Shown here piece by piece: positions 5,399-12,698 of a stretch of DNA of 12,698 nucleotides (position 1 is its first letter; every line of letters begins with the position of its first letter). A program made the position numbers and the translations under genes. A model generated the notes under the pieces. It was not told the DNA's origin and made no database searches. It saw nothing but the letters and a program-made list of their open reading frames with translations. Source of the stretch: JBEVNX01 sp040507895 (lineage in GTDB: Bacteria > Desulfobacterota > Binatia > JACPRU01); assembly GCA_040507895.1 (NCBI GenBank), contig JBEVNX010000027.1, positions 1 through 12,698 on the forward strand, given 5' to 3'.

Positions 5399-8275
5399 GT
5401 GGCGGACGAGAAGGTGGACGGCCCCCGGCCGCGGCTTCGTCGCGCGGAGGCCGCGCTCGTCACCGGCGCTGGCTTGCTCCTCGCCGTCGTCTACACGTAC
5501 CCCTTGGTTCGCCACTTCACGTCAGCCATTCCCTACGCATGTGGCGTCACTCCGGAGCGCCGCATTCAGAGCCTCGTGCCCGGCGACCCGCTGCAGTTCC
5601 TTTATTACCTCTCTCTCACCGACGACATGGTGCGCGGCCGCATTCCCTGGTTCCGAGACCCCTACCAGTTCAGCGTCCCCGAGCCGTCGACGCCGCGAAG
5701 CTTTTTCTTCCTGCCGTTCTCCTTGTTGTTCGCCGCCGTGGCTCCGTTCGGCCGGGCGACGGCCTACAACGTCCTCGTGCTTCTCTCGTTCCCGGCCACC
5801 GCGCTCGCCGGCTACTTGCTTGCGCTTCGTCTCGGCGCCTCTCGGACGGGCGCGGCGATGAGCGCGGCGACGCTGACGCTGCTCCCGTACCGGATCGCCA
5901 ACGTCGCCGGCGGGCATCCGACCGGCATCGCCTTTTTTTTGTTGCCGCTCGCCTACTACTTCCTCGAGGTGGCCTGGCAAGAGCGCCGAGCGGGAGCCGG
6001 CCTCGTCGCCGGCATCTGCGCGGCATGCTTGGCGGTCAACGAGCCGCACTTCTTCTATTTCTTCGTGCTGCTGTTGCCGCTCTGGGTCCTCTTCGCCGCA
6101 TGGAGGCTCGAGCCGACGCGACCGGTGTCGTGGAGCGCCGGCTTGCTCGGATGGCTCGCGCTAGCCGCGGTCGGGCCGGCATCGGCGGCGGCGGCGTACG
6201 CGGTGCGACACGGAGCGGACTGGGCGATGGCGCTCGGATCGTCACTGCTGGCAGGCGGGCTCGTCGTCGCGGCGTGGCGGGTCACTTCGGAGATTCGCGC
6301 GCGCGCCGGTGGAGAGTGGTGGCTCGCCGAGGCGCGCTCGTACTGGCCGCTCGTCTTGCTCGCCGTCTACCCCGTGCAGCTCGCTCTCGAAGTGCCGCGT
6401 CTCGGCAGCCTGCTCATCGCGGGGGCCGGGGCGGCGACGCTGATGGGGAAGCTGCCGGCGCTTCCGGCCGTTACCGGAATGACGAGGCGCGAGCACTCGC
6501 GATTGGCGGCCATCGCGCCGGTGACCATCGGAGTGCTGTTGGGCAGCGCGCTGCTTCTCCACTACAAGACGCGGTTCATCGATCGTTCGAGTCACGCGGC
6601 CGGACGGTCGATGCGCGAGATCCGCTTGTTCGCGCCCCATGCGTCGGACTTTCTCGATCGCTCGAGCACGATCCTCTCAAACCAGCTCTATCCGGGCGCG
6701 GCCGCGACCGCGCTTGCGCTGGCCGCGCTCGCTACCCGCGACGGTCGCGCGCTGTGGGCCGTGGGAATCGCCTTCGGAGCGATGGCGCTCGGGCCCAACG
6801 CGCCATCCTGGCTGCCGCTCTACTCGGCGTCGCGGCGCTTCGTGCCGTTCTTCGGCATCATCCGCCAGCCGGCGAAGCTGTTCGCCGTCGCGGCCGTCGC
6901 GATCGCGCTGGCAGCGGCGCTCGGCGCGACGGTGGTCGGGCGAAGACTCGGGGCGCGCGGCCGCGTTGCGTTCACCTGCGCCGCTCTGGCGGCGATCCTG
7001 GCCGACTTCGCGAGCCTCTTGCCGTTCGGGCTGTCGGTGCTGCCGGACCGGAACCGCGCCTACGCGGAGCTCGCCGCGCGAGCGCACGGCACGAACCTCC
7101 TCGAGCTGCCGCTGTGGCCGGGCGACAGCGCGTATTCCTCGATCTATCAGTACTGGGCGACGAAGACGCGGGTGCCGATCGTCAACGGATACAGCGCCAC
7201 GGCCCCGCGGGACTATGTCGAGCGCGTCAGCCGGCCGCTGGATTCGATGAACCTCGGCGAGCTCACCGAGGCGCAGAACCGGCTGCTCGAAGAGCTTCGC
7301 GTGTGGTTCATCACGCTTCACCGCGACAGCTATCCGCCGCAGGTGAGCATGTACCCGTATCGGTTCGCGCTCGCGGTCATGCGCGAGAACCCGAACTTGC
7401 GTCCGGTCGCGGCGGACGGCGGGGTCTATCTCTTCGAGCGCACGGGAGGCACGTTCCAGCGTTGGACCCCCAGCGTGCGTTGGCTCCCGAACGTGTTCTA
7501 CGAGGCCGAGAACCTGAAAATCGGCGCCGGCGCGGCGATCGAAGATGACGACGCGTCCGCCCGCATCGCGGTGGAAGGTAGGGCCGCCGATCGACCTCTC
7601 ATCTACGGACCCTACCGTCCACTACCGCTGGGCTCCTACGAGGCGCGCTTCCGTGCTCGGGGCGGCGGCCGCGTGGAGGTCGTCACGGACCTCGGGCGCA
7701 CCGAGCTTGGCACCGCCAAGGTCGACGGCGAGTCGTGGCGCGAGATTCCGGTTGCCTTCGCGCTCGACCGACCGCGCACCATCGAGTTTCGCGCATGGGG
7801 TCGACGGTCCGCGGATCCCCCTCTCGACGTCGATTGGGTTCTGCTCCACCGGCTCTCGCCGGGCGAGGGCGAAGACCGGGGCGTGGAGCGATTCGAAGCG
7901 GAGGACCTGACCGCGCTCCACGGGTTCGAGGGTGACTCGGCGGACGCATCGGCGGACGGGTACGCGGTGGTCGCCGACGACGTGCCGGGCGCGGTGGTCC
8001 GCGACGGACCGTACTTCCTGGCGCCACCGGGCCGGTGGCGCGCGGCACTACGCTCGCGCCGGGGCCCTTTCCGCGTGCGGATCGAGTCGGCCGACGGCAG
8101 GCGGCGTCTGGCCGACGTTGCGATCGGCGCATCCGCCGAGTGGACGATACAACGGACGGAGTTCGAGGTGAGCGAGCGCATGCCGCTTTGCACGAGGATC
8201 GTCTCGACGGGTCACCAGGCCGACGTCGACTACGTCGATCTCAGCCCTGTGGGGCGCGAAGCAGCGTCACCTTGA
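5399..8275 (+). CDS. Polytopic membrane protein (GT-C/YfhO-like) with tandem C-terminal beta-sandwich domains
   Basis: 958 residues if the GTG at 5399 is used; GTG 5414, five codons later, is the alternative and has GAGAAG just before it. Residues ~18-545 contain about a dozen hydrophobic segments, the first being AALVTGAGLLLAVVYTYPLV. The first long loop has PGDPLQFLYYLSLTDDMVRG, whose acidic residues resemble the catalytic loop of GT-C membrane glycosyltransferases. HGADWAMALG and RQPAKLFAVAAVAIALA recall large YfhO/GT-C-like proteins. Residues ~550-690 form a mixed soluble region with QPP-like and aromatic motifs (LELPLWPGDSAYSSIYQYW). Residues 699-818 and 831-951 are two diverged copies of a CBM6/35-like beta-sandwich, each starting F-x-A-E and ending D-V-D-[WY]-V. 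The soluble part should face the periplasm. A role in transferring or flipping glycan units is inferred; no substrate can be named. Confidence 0.8.
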   Translation: MADEKVDGPRPRLRRAEAALVTGAGLLLAVVYTYPLVRHFTSAIPYACGVTPERRIQSLVPGDPLQFLYYLSLTDDMVRGRIPWFRDPYQFSVPEPSTPRSFFFLPFSLLFAAVAPFGRATAYNVLVLLSFPATALAGYLLALRLGASRTGAAMSAATLTLLPYRIANVAGGHPTGIAFFLLPLAYYFLEVAWQERRAGAGLVAGICAACLAVNEPHFFYFFVLLLPLWVLFAAWRLEPTRPVSWSAGLLGWLALAAVGPASAAAAYAVRHGADWAMALGSSLLAGGLVVAAWRVTSEIRARAGGEWWLAEARSYWPLVLLAVYPVQLALEVPRLGSLLIAGAGAATLMGKLPALPAVTGMTRREHSRLAAIAPVTIGVLLGSALLLHYKTRFIDRSSHAAGRSMREIRLFAPHASDFLDRSSTILSNQLYPGAAATALALAALATRDGRALWAVGIAFGAMALGPNAPSWLPLYSASRRFVPFFGIIRQPAKLFAVAAVAIALAAALGATVVGRRLGARGRVAFTCAALAAILADFASLLPFGLSVLPDRNRAYAELAARAHGTNLLELPLWPGDSAYSSIYQYWATKTRVPIVNGYSATAPRDYVERVSRPLDSMNLGELTEAQNRLLEELRVWFITLHRDSYPPQVSMYPYRFALAVMRENPNLRPVAADGGVYLFERTGGTFQRWTPSVRWLPNVFYEAENLKIGAGAAIEDDDASARIAVEGRAADRPLIYGPYRPLPLGSYEARFRARGGGRVEVVTDLGRTELGTAKVDGESWREIPVAFALDRPRTIEFRAWGRRSADPPLDVDWVLLHRLSPGEGEDRGVERFEAEDLTALHGFEGDSADASADGYAVVADDVPGAVVRDGPYFLAPPGRWRAALRSRRGPFRVRIESADGRRRLADVAIGASAEWTIQRTEFEVSERMPLCTRIVSTGHQADVDYVDLSPVGREAASP
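7493..8251 (+). repeat. Diverged tandem duplication of a carbohydrate-binding-like domain (protein level)
   Basis: Two ~120-residue units in the 958-aa membrane protein align by eye. Unit 1 (7493-7852) begins NVFYEAENLK, has IYGPYRPLPLGSYEARFRAR, and ends VDWVLLHRL. Unit 2 (7889-8251) begins VERFEAEDLT, has VRDGPYFLAPPGRWRAALRS, and ends VDYVDLSPV. The YEAE/FEAE start and the late Asp/aromatic ending resemble CBM6/35-type modules. The copies are too diverged to be a recent DNA duplication. Confidence 0.6.
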
Positions 8276-10796
8276 CGAGCTGCCAGGGAAGCTTCGGATG
8301 CTGGGGCGCCGCGATGAGCTCGATGCGGCGGGCACGACGCGGAGCCGGAAACAGGAAGATGCGGTCCGAGAAGCTGGCGCCGAACAGCCCCTCGTCGGTC
8401 CAGATCAGACGGCTCGGGCGAGGAGACAGCGGCTCGGGGTCGCTCCATGAAGCGCCGCCGCCCGAAGTCCGGGCGGTGAGGCCGCGGGGGAAACTGGCCG
8501 TAGCCACTCCCTGGGAGACGATGACGCCGGCGATCACGTCTTCCGTCGCGAGGTCGATCACGGCTCGCTGCCCGGCGGCATCGAAGCGCCACGACTCTGG
8601 CTCCAGGCGCGCGAGGTCCTCGGTGTCCAACCGAACGCCTCGCACCAGCACCTCGCCATCGGCGGCCGCGATGCTCGCAGCTCGCGCTCCGATGCGGTCA
8701 TCGCCGCCCGAGGCGAGCGGTTCCGTTGGGAAAACGAGCAAGCGGTCGGTGGGCCCGACGAGCGATTGGTCGCGGAGATGCTCGTAGTGCTCTAAGAGCT
8801 CGCCCTGCCAGCGGCGCACCGCACCGGACAGTCGCGCCGCAGCCACCGGATCGGCGAAGAGGCGCGATAATTCCGGGCGCAGTGCGGGGACGTCCGAGCT
8901 ATGCGGAGGCCCGGGAGCGCGGACGACGACCTCGGCGACGCTCCACGAATAGAAGGGATCTGTGCCGAGTTGTGTGAGCCGAACGAAGCGTCCGCGCGCG
9001 GGGAAAAATCGCACCACGACCCAACCGTCCCTCGCCGGCAGCGGCCGTCCGCGCGCCCACGAGCACGGCCCCCAATAGAGCGGGGCCTCCTTCACCGTCC
9101 GCCATGAAGTCCCGTCGGTGGAGATCTCGACGCGCAGGCCTCGTGGCGCATCGAGGGCTAGGCGGGGAAAGAAGCTCACCTCGGCGATCTCTCGCTCCGC
9201 GCCCAGGTCGAGGGTGAGCCACATGCCCGGCCGCATCGGCTCGAGCGTCGTCCAGAGCGTGACAACGTCGCGATCCAGCGCCAGGCTCGCATCCGTCGGA
9301 TTGTGGCTTGCGGTGGCGCCGACGACGCGGATCTCCGAACCACCTGCCGGCGCCGGCGTGATGCCGTGAAAGAGTGTGAAACCCTCGAGCGGCGTCTTCC
9401 GGAAAGTCGCCGACGCAAGGTGCAACGTGCTCTCGAACTCGGCGGCGCGGGAATGATCGTGGAAGAGGAAGGCCGCGTTCGGCGCACCGTCGACCCGATC
9501 GAGATAGACGTCACTGCGGTCGTCGAACCGCGTGGCGAAGATGATCGACTCGCGCGCGTCGAACGTGAACCGGGCGCCGTCCCAGTACTGATCGGCATAG
9601 ACGGCGGTCAGGCCGAGGCCCTTGAGCGCTGCGAACATCCGGCTTTCCGACGCTCGCTCCGCGCGGTATTGCGCGACTGCCTTCGGGTCGAGCACGGGGG
9701 CCTGCAGCAGATCCGGCGCGGCCTGCAGCGCGAGCAGCGTGGAGCTCAGCACGATGCCAGCGACGCCGAGCTGCGAATAGAACAGGGCAGGGGCGATCGT
9801 CAGCACTGTGTAAAGCGGTACCAGATAACGCTGCGTATTGGCCGCCGAGAATGACGAGGCGAGATACGTCGAGAAGAGCATCAGCACGCCGATCAGCAGG
9901 AGACGCGCGGCCCGGCGCGCGGCCGCGGGCGCGGAGGCGCGCGCCTGCCATGCGACGAACGCGAGTGCGGCGCCCTGCAGCGGTACGATGAGCCATGACA
10001 GGAGGGGGACCGTCGGCACCGTGCCGCGGTCGAAGGCGACGCCGAGGACGATCGGCAGCTGATAGGCGAGGAGGCGAGTCACGCGAGGGCCGCCCAACGG
10101 TGTCGCCAGCGGGCCGGTCACGCGGAACGTGTCGAAGTGGAAGAGGATCGTGCCGTACCAGAAGGGGGCGCTGCCGAGCAAAAACGCGCCTCCTGCCCAG
10201 ACTACCGCGCGGCGCAACAGGGCGGGACGCTCGATCAGCCAGAAAAGAAAGATCGCCGATCCGTAGATGACCGTGATGAAGTGAGTCCAGAACGAAACTC
10301 CGAGGGCTAGGCCGGCTCCGAGGAGCGCGCGGCGCTCTTCGCGAGGGCTCTTCGCGTTGACGGCCCGCAGCGCGAGATAGAACGCGAGAGTGCCGAGCGC
10401 CAGAGTCTCGGAGTAGGCGCCGCGCGCGACCACCACGGTCCATACGAGGTAGATCGGCGGGAAGCATGCGAACGCGAGCGCCCACAGCCCCGCGGTCCGG
10501 CCTGCGGCCTCGCGGGCGAAGAGGTAGGCCGATCCCGCGAACAGCATCGAGAACAGCACCGGAGAGAGGTTGAGCGCGAATCGAGTCGGCCCGAACACCA
10601 GCATGAGCGGCGCCGCCACGAGTGACTCGATCGTTCCCATGTAGTGGTAGCCCCATTGGAAGATCGGCAGCTCGCCGCGCAGGATGTGCATGGCCATGAG
10701 GCCGAAGATCGCCTGGTCGGAATCGAGGGCCGGGGCGGCGAGATAGAGAAGGCGTAAGCCGAGCCCGGCGGCGAGCAGCGCCAGAACCGGAATCAT
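8241..10796 (-). CDS. ArnT/PMT-like membrane glycosyltransferase with C-terminal discoidin (F5/8 type C) domains
   Basis: 851 residues from ATG 10796, which overlaps the methyltransferase stop as ATGA with GAGG about 10 nt upstream. The frame is open to 11510, but that part is a shadow of the methyltransferase. Residues 1-360 hold about ten hydrophobic segments. The first extracytoplasmic loop carries DSDQAIFGLMAMHIL (Asp25, Asp27), as in GT39/GT83-type enzymes that use polyprenyl-phosphate sugars, and TQRYLVPLY sits near the last membrane segments. Residues ~365-485 are a soluble linker. Residues 487-625 are a recognisable F5/8-C domain: ATASHNPTDASLALD, TLWTT, MWLTLDLG, VEISTDGTSW, GRFVRLTQLG. 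Residues ~716-848 look like a second, degenerate copy (AVIDLATEDVIAGV, RRIELIAA). The enzyme likely transfers a sugar to a glycan or lipid A on the periplasmic face, with the lectin-like tail binding the acceptor; acceptor and donor are inferred. Confidence 0.82.
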   Translation of the reverse strand: MIPVLALLAAGLGLRLLYLAAPALDSDQAIFGLMAMHILRGELPIFQWGYHYMGTIESLVAAPLMLVFGPTRFALNLSPVLFSMLFAGSAYLFAREAAGRTAGLWALAFACFPPIYLVWTVVVARGAYSETLALGTLAFYLALRAVNAKSPREERRALLGAGLALGVSFWTHFITVIYGSAIFLFWLIERPALLRRAVVWAGGAFLLGSAPFWYGTILFHFDTFRVTGPLATPLGGPRVTRLLAYQLPIVLGVAFDRGTVPTVPLLSWLIVPLQGAALAFVAWQARASAPAAARRAARLLLIGVLMLFSTYLASSFSAANTQRYLVPLYTVLTIAPALFYSQLGVAGIVLSSTLLALQAAPDLLQAPVLDPKAVAQYRAERASESRMFAALKGLGLTAVYADQYWDGARFTFDARESIIFATRFDDRSDVYLDRVDGAPNAAFLFHDHSRAAEFESTLHLASATFRKTPLEGFTLFHGITPAPAGGSEIRVVGATASHNPTDASLALDRDVVTLWTTLEPMRPGMWLTLDLGAEREIAEVSFFPRLALDAPRGLRVEISTDGTSWRTVKEAPLYWGPCSWARGRPLPARDGWVVVRFFPARGRFVRLTQLGTDPFYSWSVAEVVVRAPGPPHSSDVPALRPELSRLFADPVAAARLSGAVRRWQGELLEHYEHLRDQSLVGPTDRLLVFPTEPLASGGDDRIGARAASIAAADGEVLVRGVRLDTEDLARLEPESWRFDAAGQRAVIDLATEDVIAGVIVSQGVATASFPRGLTARTSGGGASWSDPEPLSPRPSRLIWTDEGLFGASFSDRIFLFPAPRRARRIELIAAPQHPKLPWQLVKVTLLRAPQG

Positions 10797-11581
10797 GCCG
10801 GCGCCGCCTCGATCAGCCACCCGGCGCCTTCGCCCTGCGGGCACGGAGAGGTGAACACGGGATCGAGCAGGCGAGCGAGCAGCGCGGCGATCGGCCGGCG
10901 CGCCCGGGGAAAGAGCGTCCAGCGGCCGAGCCAGCGCTTCCACAACATGGCCGGTGCCGCCAGCGGATAGCCGAGATCGTTCACGAACATCACCCGCCGG
11001 GGCAGGTAACTGTCGTGGCGCACGAGCCGCAAGCCCGCTCGCTCGAGCAACGCGCGCCATTCCTCCACGCCGTGACAGTGGAGGTTTCTCTGCAGCCGCA
11101 CGTTGACGAACTCCTCGTAGCGGCGCGAAAGCGTCGTTAAGCCGGCGCCGCGCAGGAGCGTGGCGTGGAACAAGAGCTTCCCATAGAGCGGGCTCGGCAC
11201 CGAGAACCAGAAGCGGGCGTCCGCGCGCATCACGCGGCGGATCTCGCCCAGCGTCGCCGGCAAGTCGGCTAGGTGCTCGAGGACGGAATTGCTGATCACC
11301 GAGGCAAAGGATCCCGCAGCGAAGGGCAGGCGGGCCGCGTCGGCTGCGACCAGACCTCGATAGGCTCGCCGCGGTCGAGCGATCGCGAGCTCCGCGGGAT
11401 TTCGATCCATGCCAACGGAGAGCGCGCGGGAGAACGTGCGCTCGGCGAAGAGTCCGTCTCCACAACCGACGTCGAGCACGGGCTCGATGAGAGGGAGCGA
11501 AGCGAGCCACCGCGCCTCGATCGCGCGCTCGAGCGCGAGGGAGATCGGAGCCGCCCGCAGGTACCGCTCGAGATGGTTCAT
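10793..11581 (-). CDS. Class I SAM-dependent methyltransferase
   Basis: 262 residues from ATG 11581. Motif I is PVLDVGCGDGLFAE (LDVGCGDG, 36-43), the SAM-binding loop. The motif II acidic residue is Asp59 in SVGMDR, ADAARLPF (Asp81) contacts the adenine, and NSVLEHLADL (98-107) is the post-motif typical of Methyltransf_11/UbiE-like sugar and small-molecule methyltransferases. The region after residue 130 is basic and hydrophobic (YGKLLFHATLL, MFVNDLGYPLAAPAMLW) and may touch the membrane. Its stop overlaps the start of the downstream membrane glycosyltransferase by 4 nt, so the two products should be made together. Its likely target is a sugar of the glycan made here, or its lipid-linked form. 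That is inferred from position, not from the sequence. Confidence 0.85.
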   Translation of the reverse strand: MNHLERYLRAAPISLALERAIEARWLASLPLIEPVLDVGCGDGLFAERTFSRALSVGMDRNPAELAIARPRRAYRGLVAADAARLPFAAGSFASVISNSVLEHLADLPATLGEIRRVMRADARFWFSVPSPLYGKLLFHATLLRGAGLTTLSRRYEEFVNVRLQRNLHCHGVEEWRALLERAGLRLVRHDSYLPRRVMFVNDLGYPLAAPAMLWKRWLGRWTLFPRARRPIAALLARLLDPVFTSPCPQGEGAGWLIEAAPA

Positions 11582-11642
11582 GGCCGCTCGAGCGTGTCTT
11601 GGTCGCGCCCGCGCAGCGTCGCGCCTTCGGTCGCCGCGCGCT
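11582..11642. other. 61-bp gap between the GT2 and methyltransferase genes
   Basis: This is the only gap in the minus-strand run. It is GC-rich and shows no convincing promoter hexamers, strong hairpin or T-run. A weak GAGCGG near the methyltransferase start may serve as ribosome binding site. The genes on either side probably share a transcript. Confidence 0.5.
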
Positions 11643-12395
11643 TCAAACGGACCTCGGTCGGCTTCGCGCAGCCAACCTCACCACGGCTTTTGTGTACTGG
11701 CCGAGCGTGCGAAAAAACTTCGTCTTGCTCTCGCCGTGGCTTCGCGCGGGATAGTAGACGGGGACCTCGAGCACCGTCGAGCCGCGGGCCAGCGACTCGA
11801 CGAGCAGCCGGATGAAGTAGTCGCCATAGCCCTCGAAGATGTCGTCCAGGTCGAGCTCTAGAATCGTCGCCCGGCGCGCGGCGAAGAAGCCGCTCAGGTG
11901 ATCCTGCAGCTTCGTGCCGAGGAGCATCCTGCAGAAGAAGTTGAAGAGGAACGAGAGGCGGTAGCGGCCATACTCTTCCATGCCGCCGCCGACGGTGAAG
12001 CGGGAGCCGGTGACCAAATCGTAGAAGCGCAAGAAGTCCACCATCTGCGGGATCATCTCGGGCTGGTGATTGAAGTCGGTGTCCATCACGACGACCACCT
12101 CGCCCGTTGCCTCCTCGATGCCGCGGCGCACCGCCGTGGCGAGGCCACGGCTGGTCTTGCGCACGATGACGCGCACGTCGGCCCCGCTCGCCGCAGCGAC
12201 CTCCGCCGTGCCGTCGGCGCTGTCGTCGTCGACGACGACGATCTCGAGCTCGCTCACCGGATGCGCGGCCTCGCGCACGGCCTCGATCAGCCGCGCGATG
12301 TTGCCGCTCTCGTTGTAGGTGGGAAGCACCACGGACAGGCGCGGCCGCCAATCGAAGGCAGGAGTCGCCCTAGGCGAGAAGGTCGGCGATCTCAT
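11643..12395 (-). CDS. DPM1/ArnC-like family-2 glycosyltransferase (polyprenol-phosphate sugar synthase type)
   Basis: 250 residues from ATG 12395, overlapping the aminotransferase gene by 26 nt; the frame is open further upstream only as a shadow of that gene. Motifs in order: LSVVLPTYNESGNIARLIEA (opening strand), EIVVVDDDSADGTAEVA (nucleotide-binding DDDS), VIVRKTSRGLATAVRRGIEEA, VVVMDTDFNHQPEMIPQM (DxD Asp105-Asp107 in the DPM1-specific H-x-P-E context), LVTGSRF, DHLSGFFAARR, and RSHGESKTKF near the end. This set is diagnostic of dolichol/undecaprenyl-phosphate sugar synthases. Unlike ArnC or GtrB it has no C-terminal transmembrane pair, so it resembles the soluble DPM1 form. It should load a sugar onto undecaprenyl phosphate for the GT-C enzyme encoded downstream. 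Confidence 0.88.
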   Translation of the reverse strand: MRSPTFSPRATPAFDWRPRLSVVLPTYNESGNIARLIEAVREAAHPVSELEIVVVDDDSADGTAEVAAASGADVRVIVRKTSRGLATAVRRGIEEATGEVVVVMDTDFNHQPEMIPQMVDFLRFYDLVTGSRFTVGGGMEEYGRYRLSFLFNFFCRMLLGTKLQDHLSGFFAARRATILELDLDDIFEGYGDYFIRLLVESLARGSTVLEVPVYYPARSHGESKTKFFRTLGQYTKAVVRLAARSRPRSV

Positions 12396-12698
12396 CGCAG
12401 ACGAAGCGGACGTCGCGTCGCTCGAGCCGCGGAGCGGATGGCAGATTGAGGCCGCGTGCGGCGAGATCCGCGGCGACCGGGTACGCGCCGCGGCTGCGAT
12501 AGGGAGGCAGCTCGGGAATCGGCACGAAAAACGGTCGCGAGTCGATGCCGCGGGCTCGCAAGCGCCCGGCAAAAGCATCGCGATCGAGCGGCGCGCTTCG
12601 GGCGAGCAACGCGCTGAACATCCAGTGGACGTTCTCGCAACCCGGCACGTCGGGTGCGAGCTCCAGCGGCAGGCCGCGCAGGCCGTCGCGATACCAGG
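12370..12698 (-). CDS. DegT/DnrJ/EryC1/StrS sugar aminotransferase, C-terminal part (5' end outside window)
   Basis: The frame is open from the right edge; 109 residues are visible. They match the C-terminal domain of PLP-dependent sugar aminotransferases: WYRDGLRGLPLELAPD, then NVHWMFSALL (the usual N-V-x-W-x-F strand), FAGRLRARGIDSRPFFVPI (the R-G-I-x-x-R-x-F-F motif near the active site), YPVAADLAARGLNLPSAP and a final helix. The PLP lysine lies outside the window. These enzymes make 4-amino or 3-amino nucleotide sugars such as UDP-4-amino-arabinose or GDP-perosamine. The GT2 gene starts inside its end, so the amino sugar is probably that enzyme's donor or a related unit. The regioisomer cannot be determined from the part seen. 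Confidence 0.9.
   Translation of the reverse strand, partial: WYRDGLRGLPLELAPDVPGCENVHWMFSALLARSAPLDRDAFAGRLRARGIDSRPFFVPIPELPPYRSRGAYPVAADLAARGLNLPSAPRLERRDVRFVCDEIADLLA

Noticed and set aside
4345..7548. 1067-codon open frame on the plus strand
   Set aside because: It is antisense to the lipoprotein and then an alternative frame of the 958-aa gene. The product is Arg/Ala/Gly-rich without motifs or membrane segments, as expected of shadow frames in GC-rich DNA.
10797..11510. Upstream 238-codon extension of the GT-C gene frame
   Set aside because: It lies wholly over the methyltransferase in another frame and is Arg/Pro-rich. The ATGA overlap at 10793-10796 and the hydrophobic N-terminus fix the start at 10796.
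11524..11537. 14-bp perfect palindrome CGCGCTCGAGCGCG
   Set aside because: It is inside the methyltransferase coding sequence, made of GC-rich Leu/Glu/Arg codons that readily give self-complementary runs, and no second copy was seen.

Overview
The window is 12.7 kb of dense, GC-rich DNA, coding almost end to end, with overlapping genes and frequent GTG starts. Heptosyltransferase-family, Kdo-kinase-like and polyprenol-phosphate-sugar genes all point to a Gram-negative bacterium building lipopolysaccharide or a related surface glycan. Very high GC and the lectin-tailed membrane proteins would suit a myxobacterial or other deltaproteobacterial-type lineage, or an uncultured relative; this is a guess and no marker here settles taxonomy.

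Block A (1-4339, plus strand) is one translationally coupled run of six genes: the C-terminal part of an NAD-dependent sugar-nucleotide epimerase, a 56-residue Trm112/YcaR-type zinc-ribbon protein, a KdkA-like LPS kinase with an unusual N-terminal extension, a heptosyltransferase-family GT9, a family-2 glycosyltransferase, and a second LPS-type kinase. Neighbours overlap by 26, 4, 17, 4 and 4 nt. The block looks like an LPS inner-core assembly and phosphorylation operon.

Block B (4336-8275) is a divergent pair around a 76-bp, locally AT-rich gap that holds a plausible promoter: a minus-strand lipoprotein of unknown function (328 aa, beta-rich) and a plus-strand 958-aa polytopic membrane protein whose C-terminus carries two tandem, diverged carbohydrate-binding-like beta-sandwiches.

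Block C (8241-12698, minus strand) reads, in transcription order, DegT/DnrJ/EryC1/StrS sugar aminotransferase (C-terminal part only), DPM1/ArnC-like family-2 glycosyltransferase, SAM methyltransferase, and an 851-aa ArnT/PMT-like membrane glycosyltransferase with one clear and one degenerate F5/8-type-C (discoidin) domain at its C-terminus. The gene order suggests an Arn-like route: make an amino sugar, load it on undecaprenyl phosphate, perhaps methylate it, and transfer it to a glycan outside the inner membrane. Blocks B and C meet tail to tail with a 35-bp coding overlap.

I saw no tRNA, rRNA, CRISPR array, insertion sequence or convincing intrinsic terminator, and there is no gene-free stretch above 80 bp.
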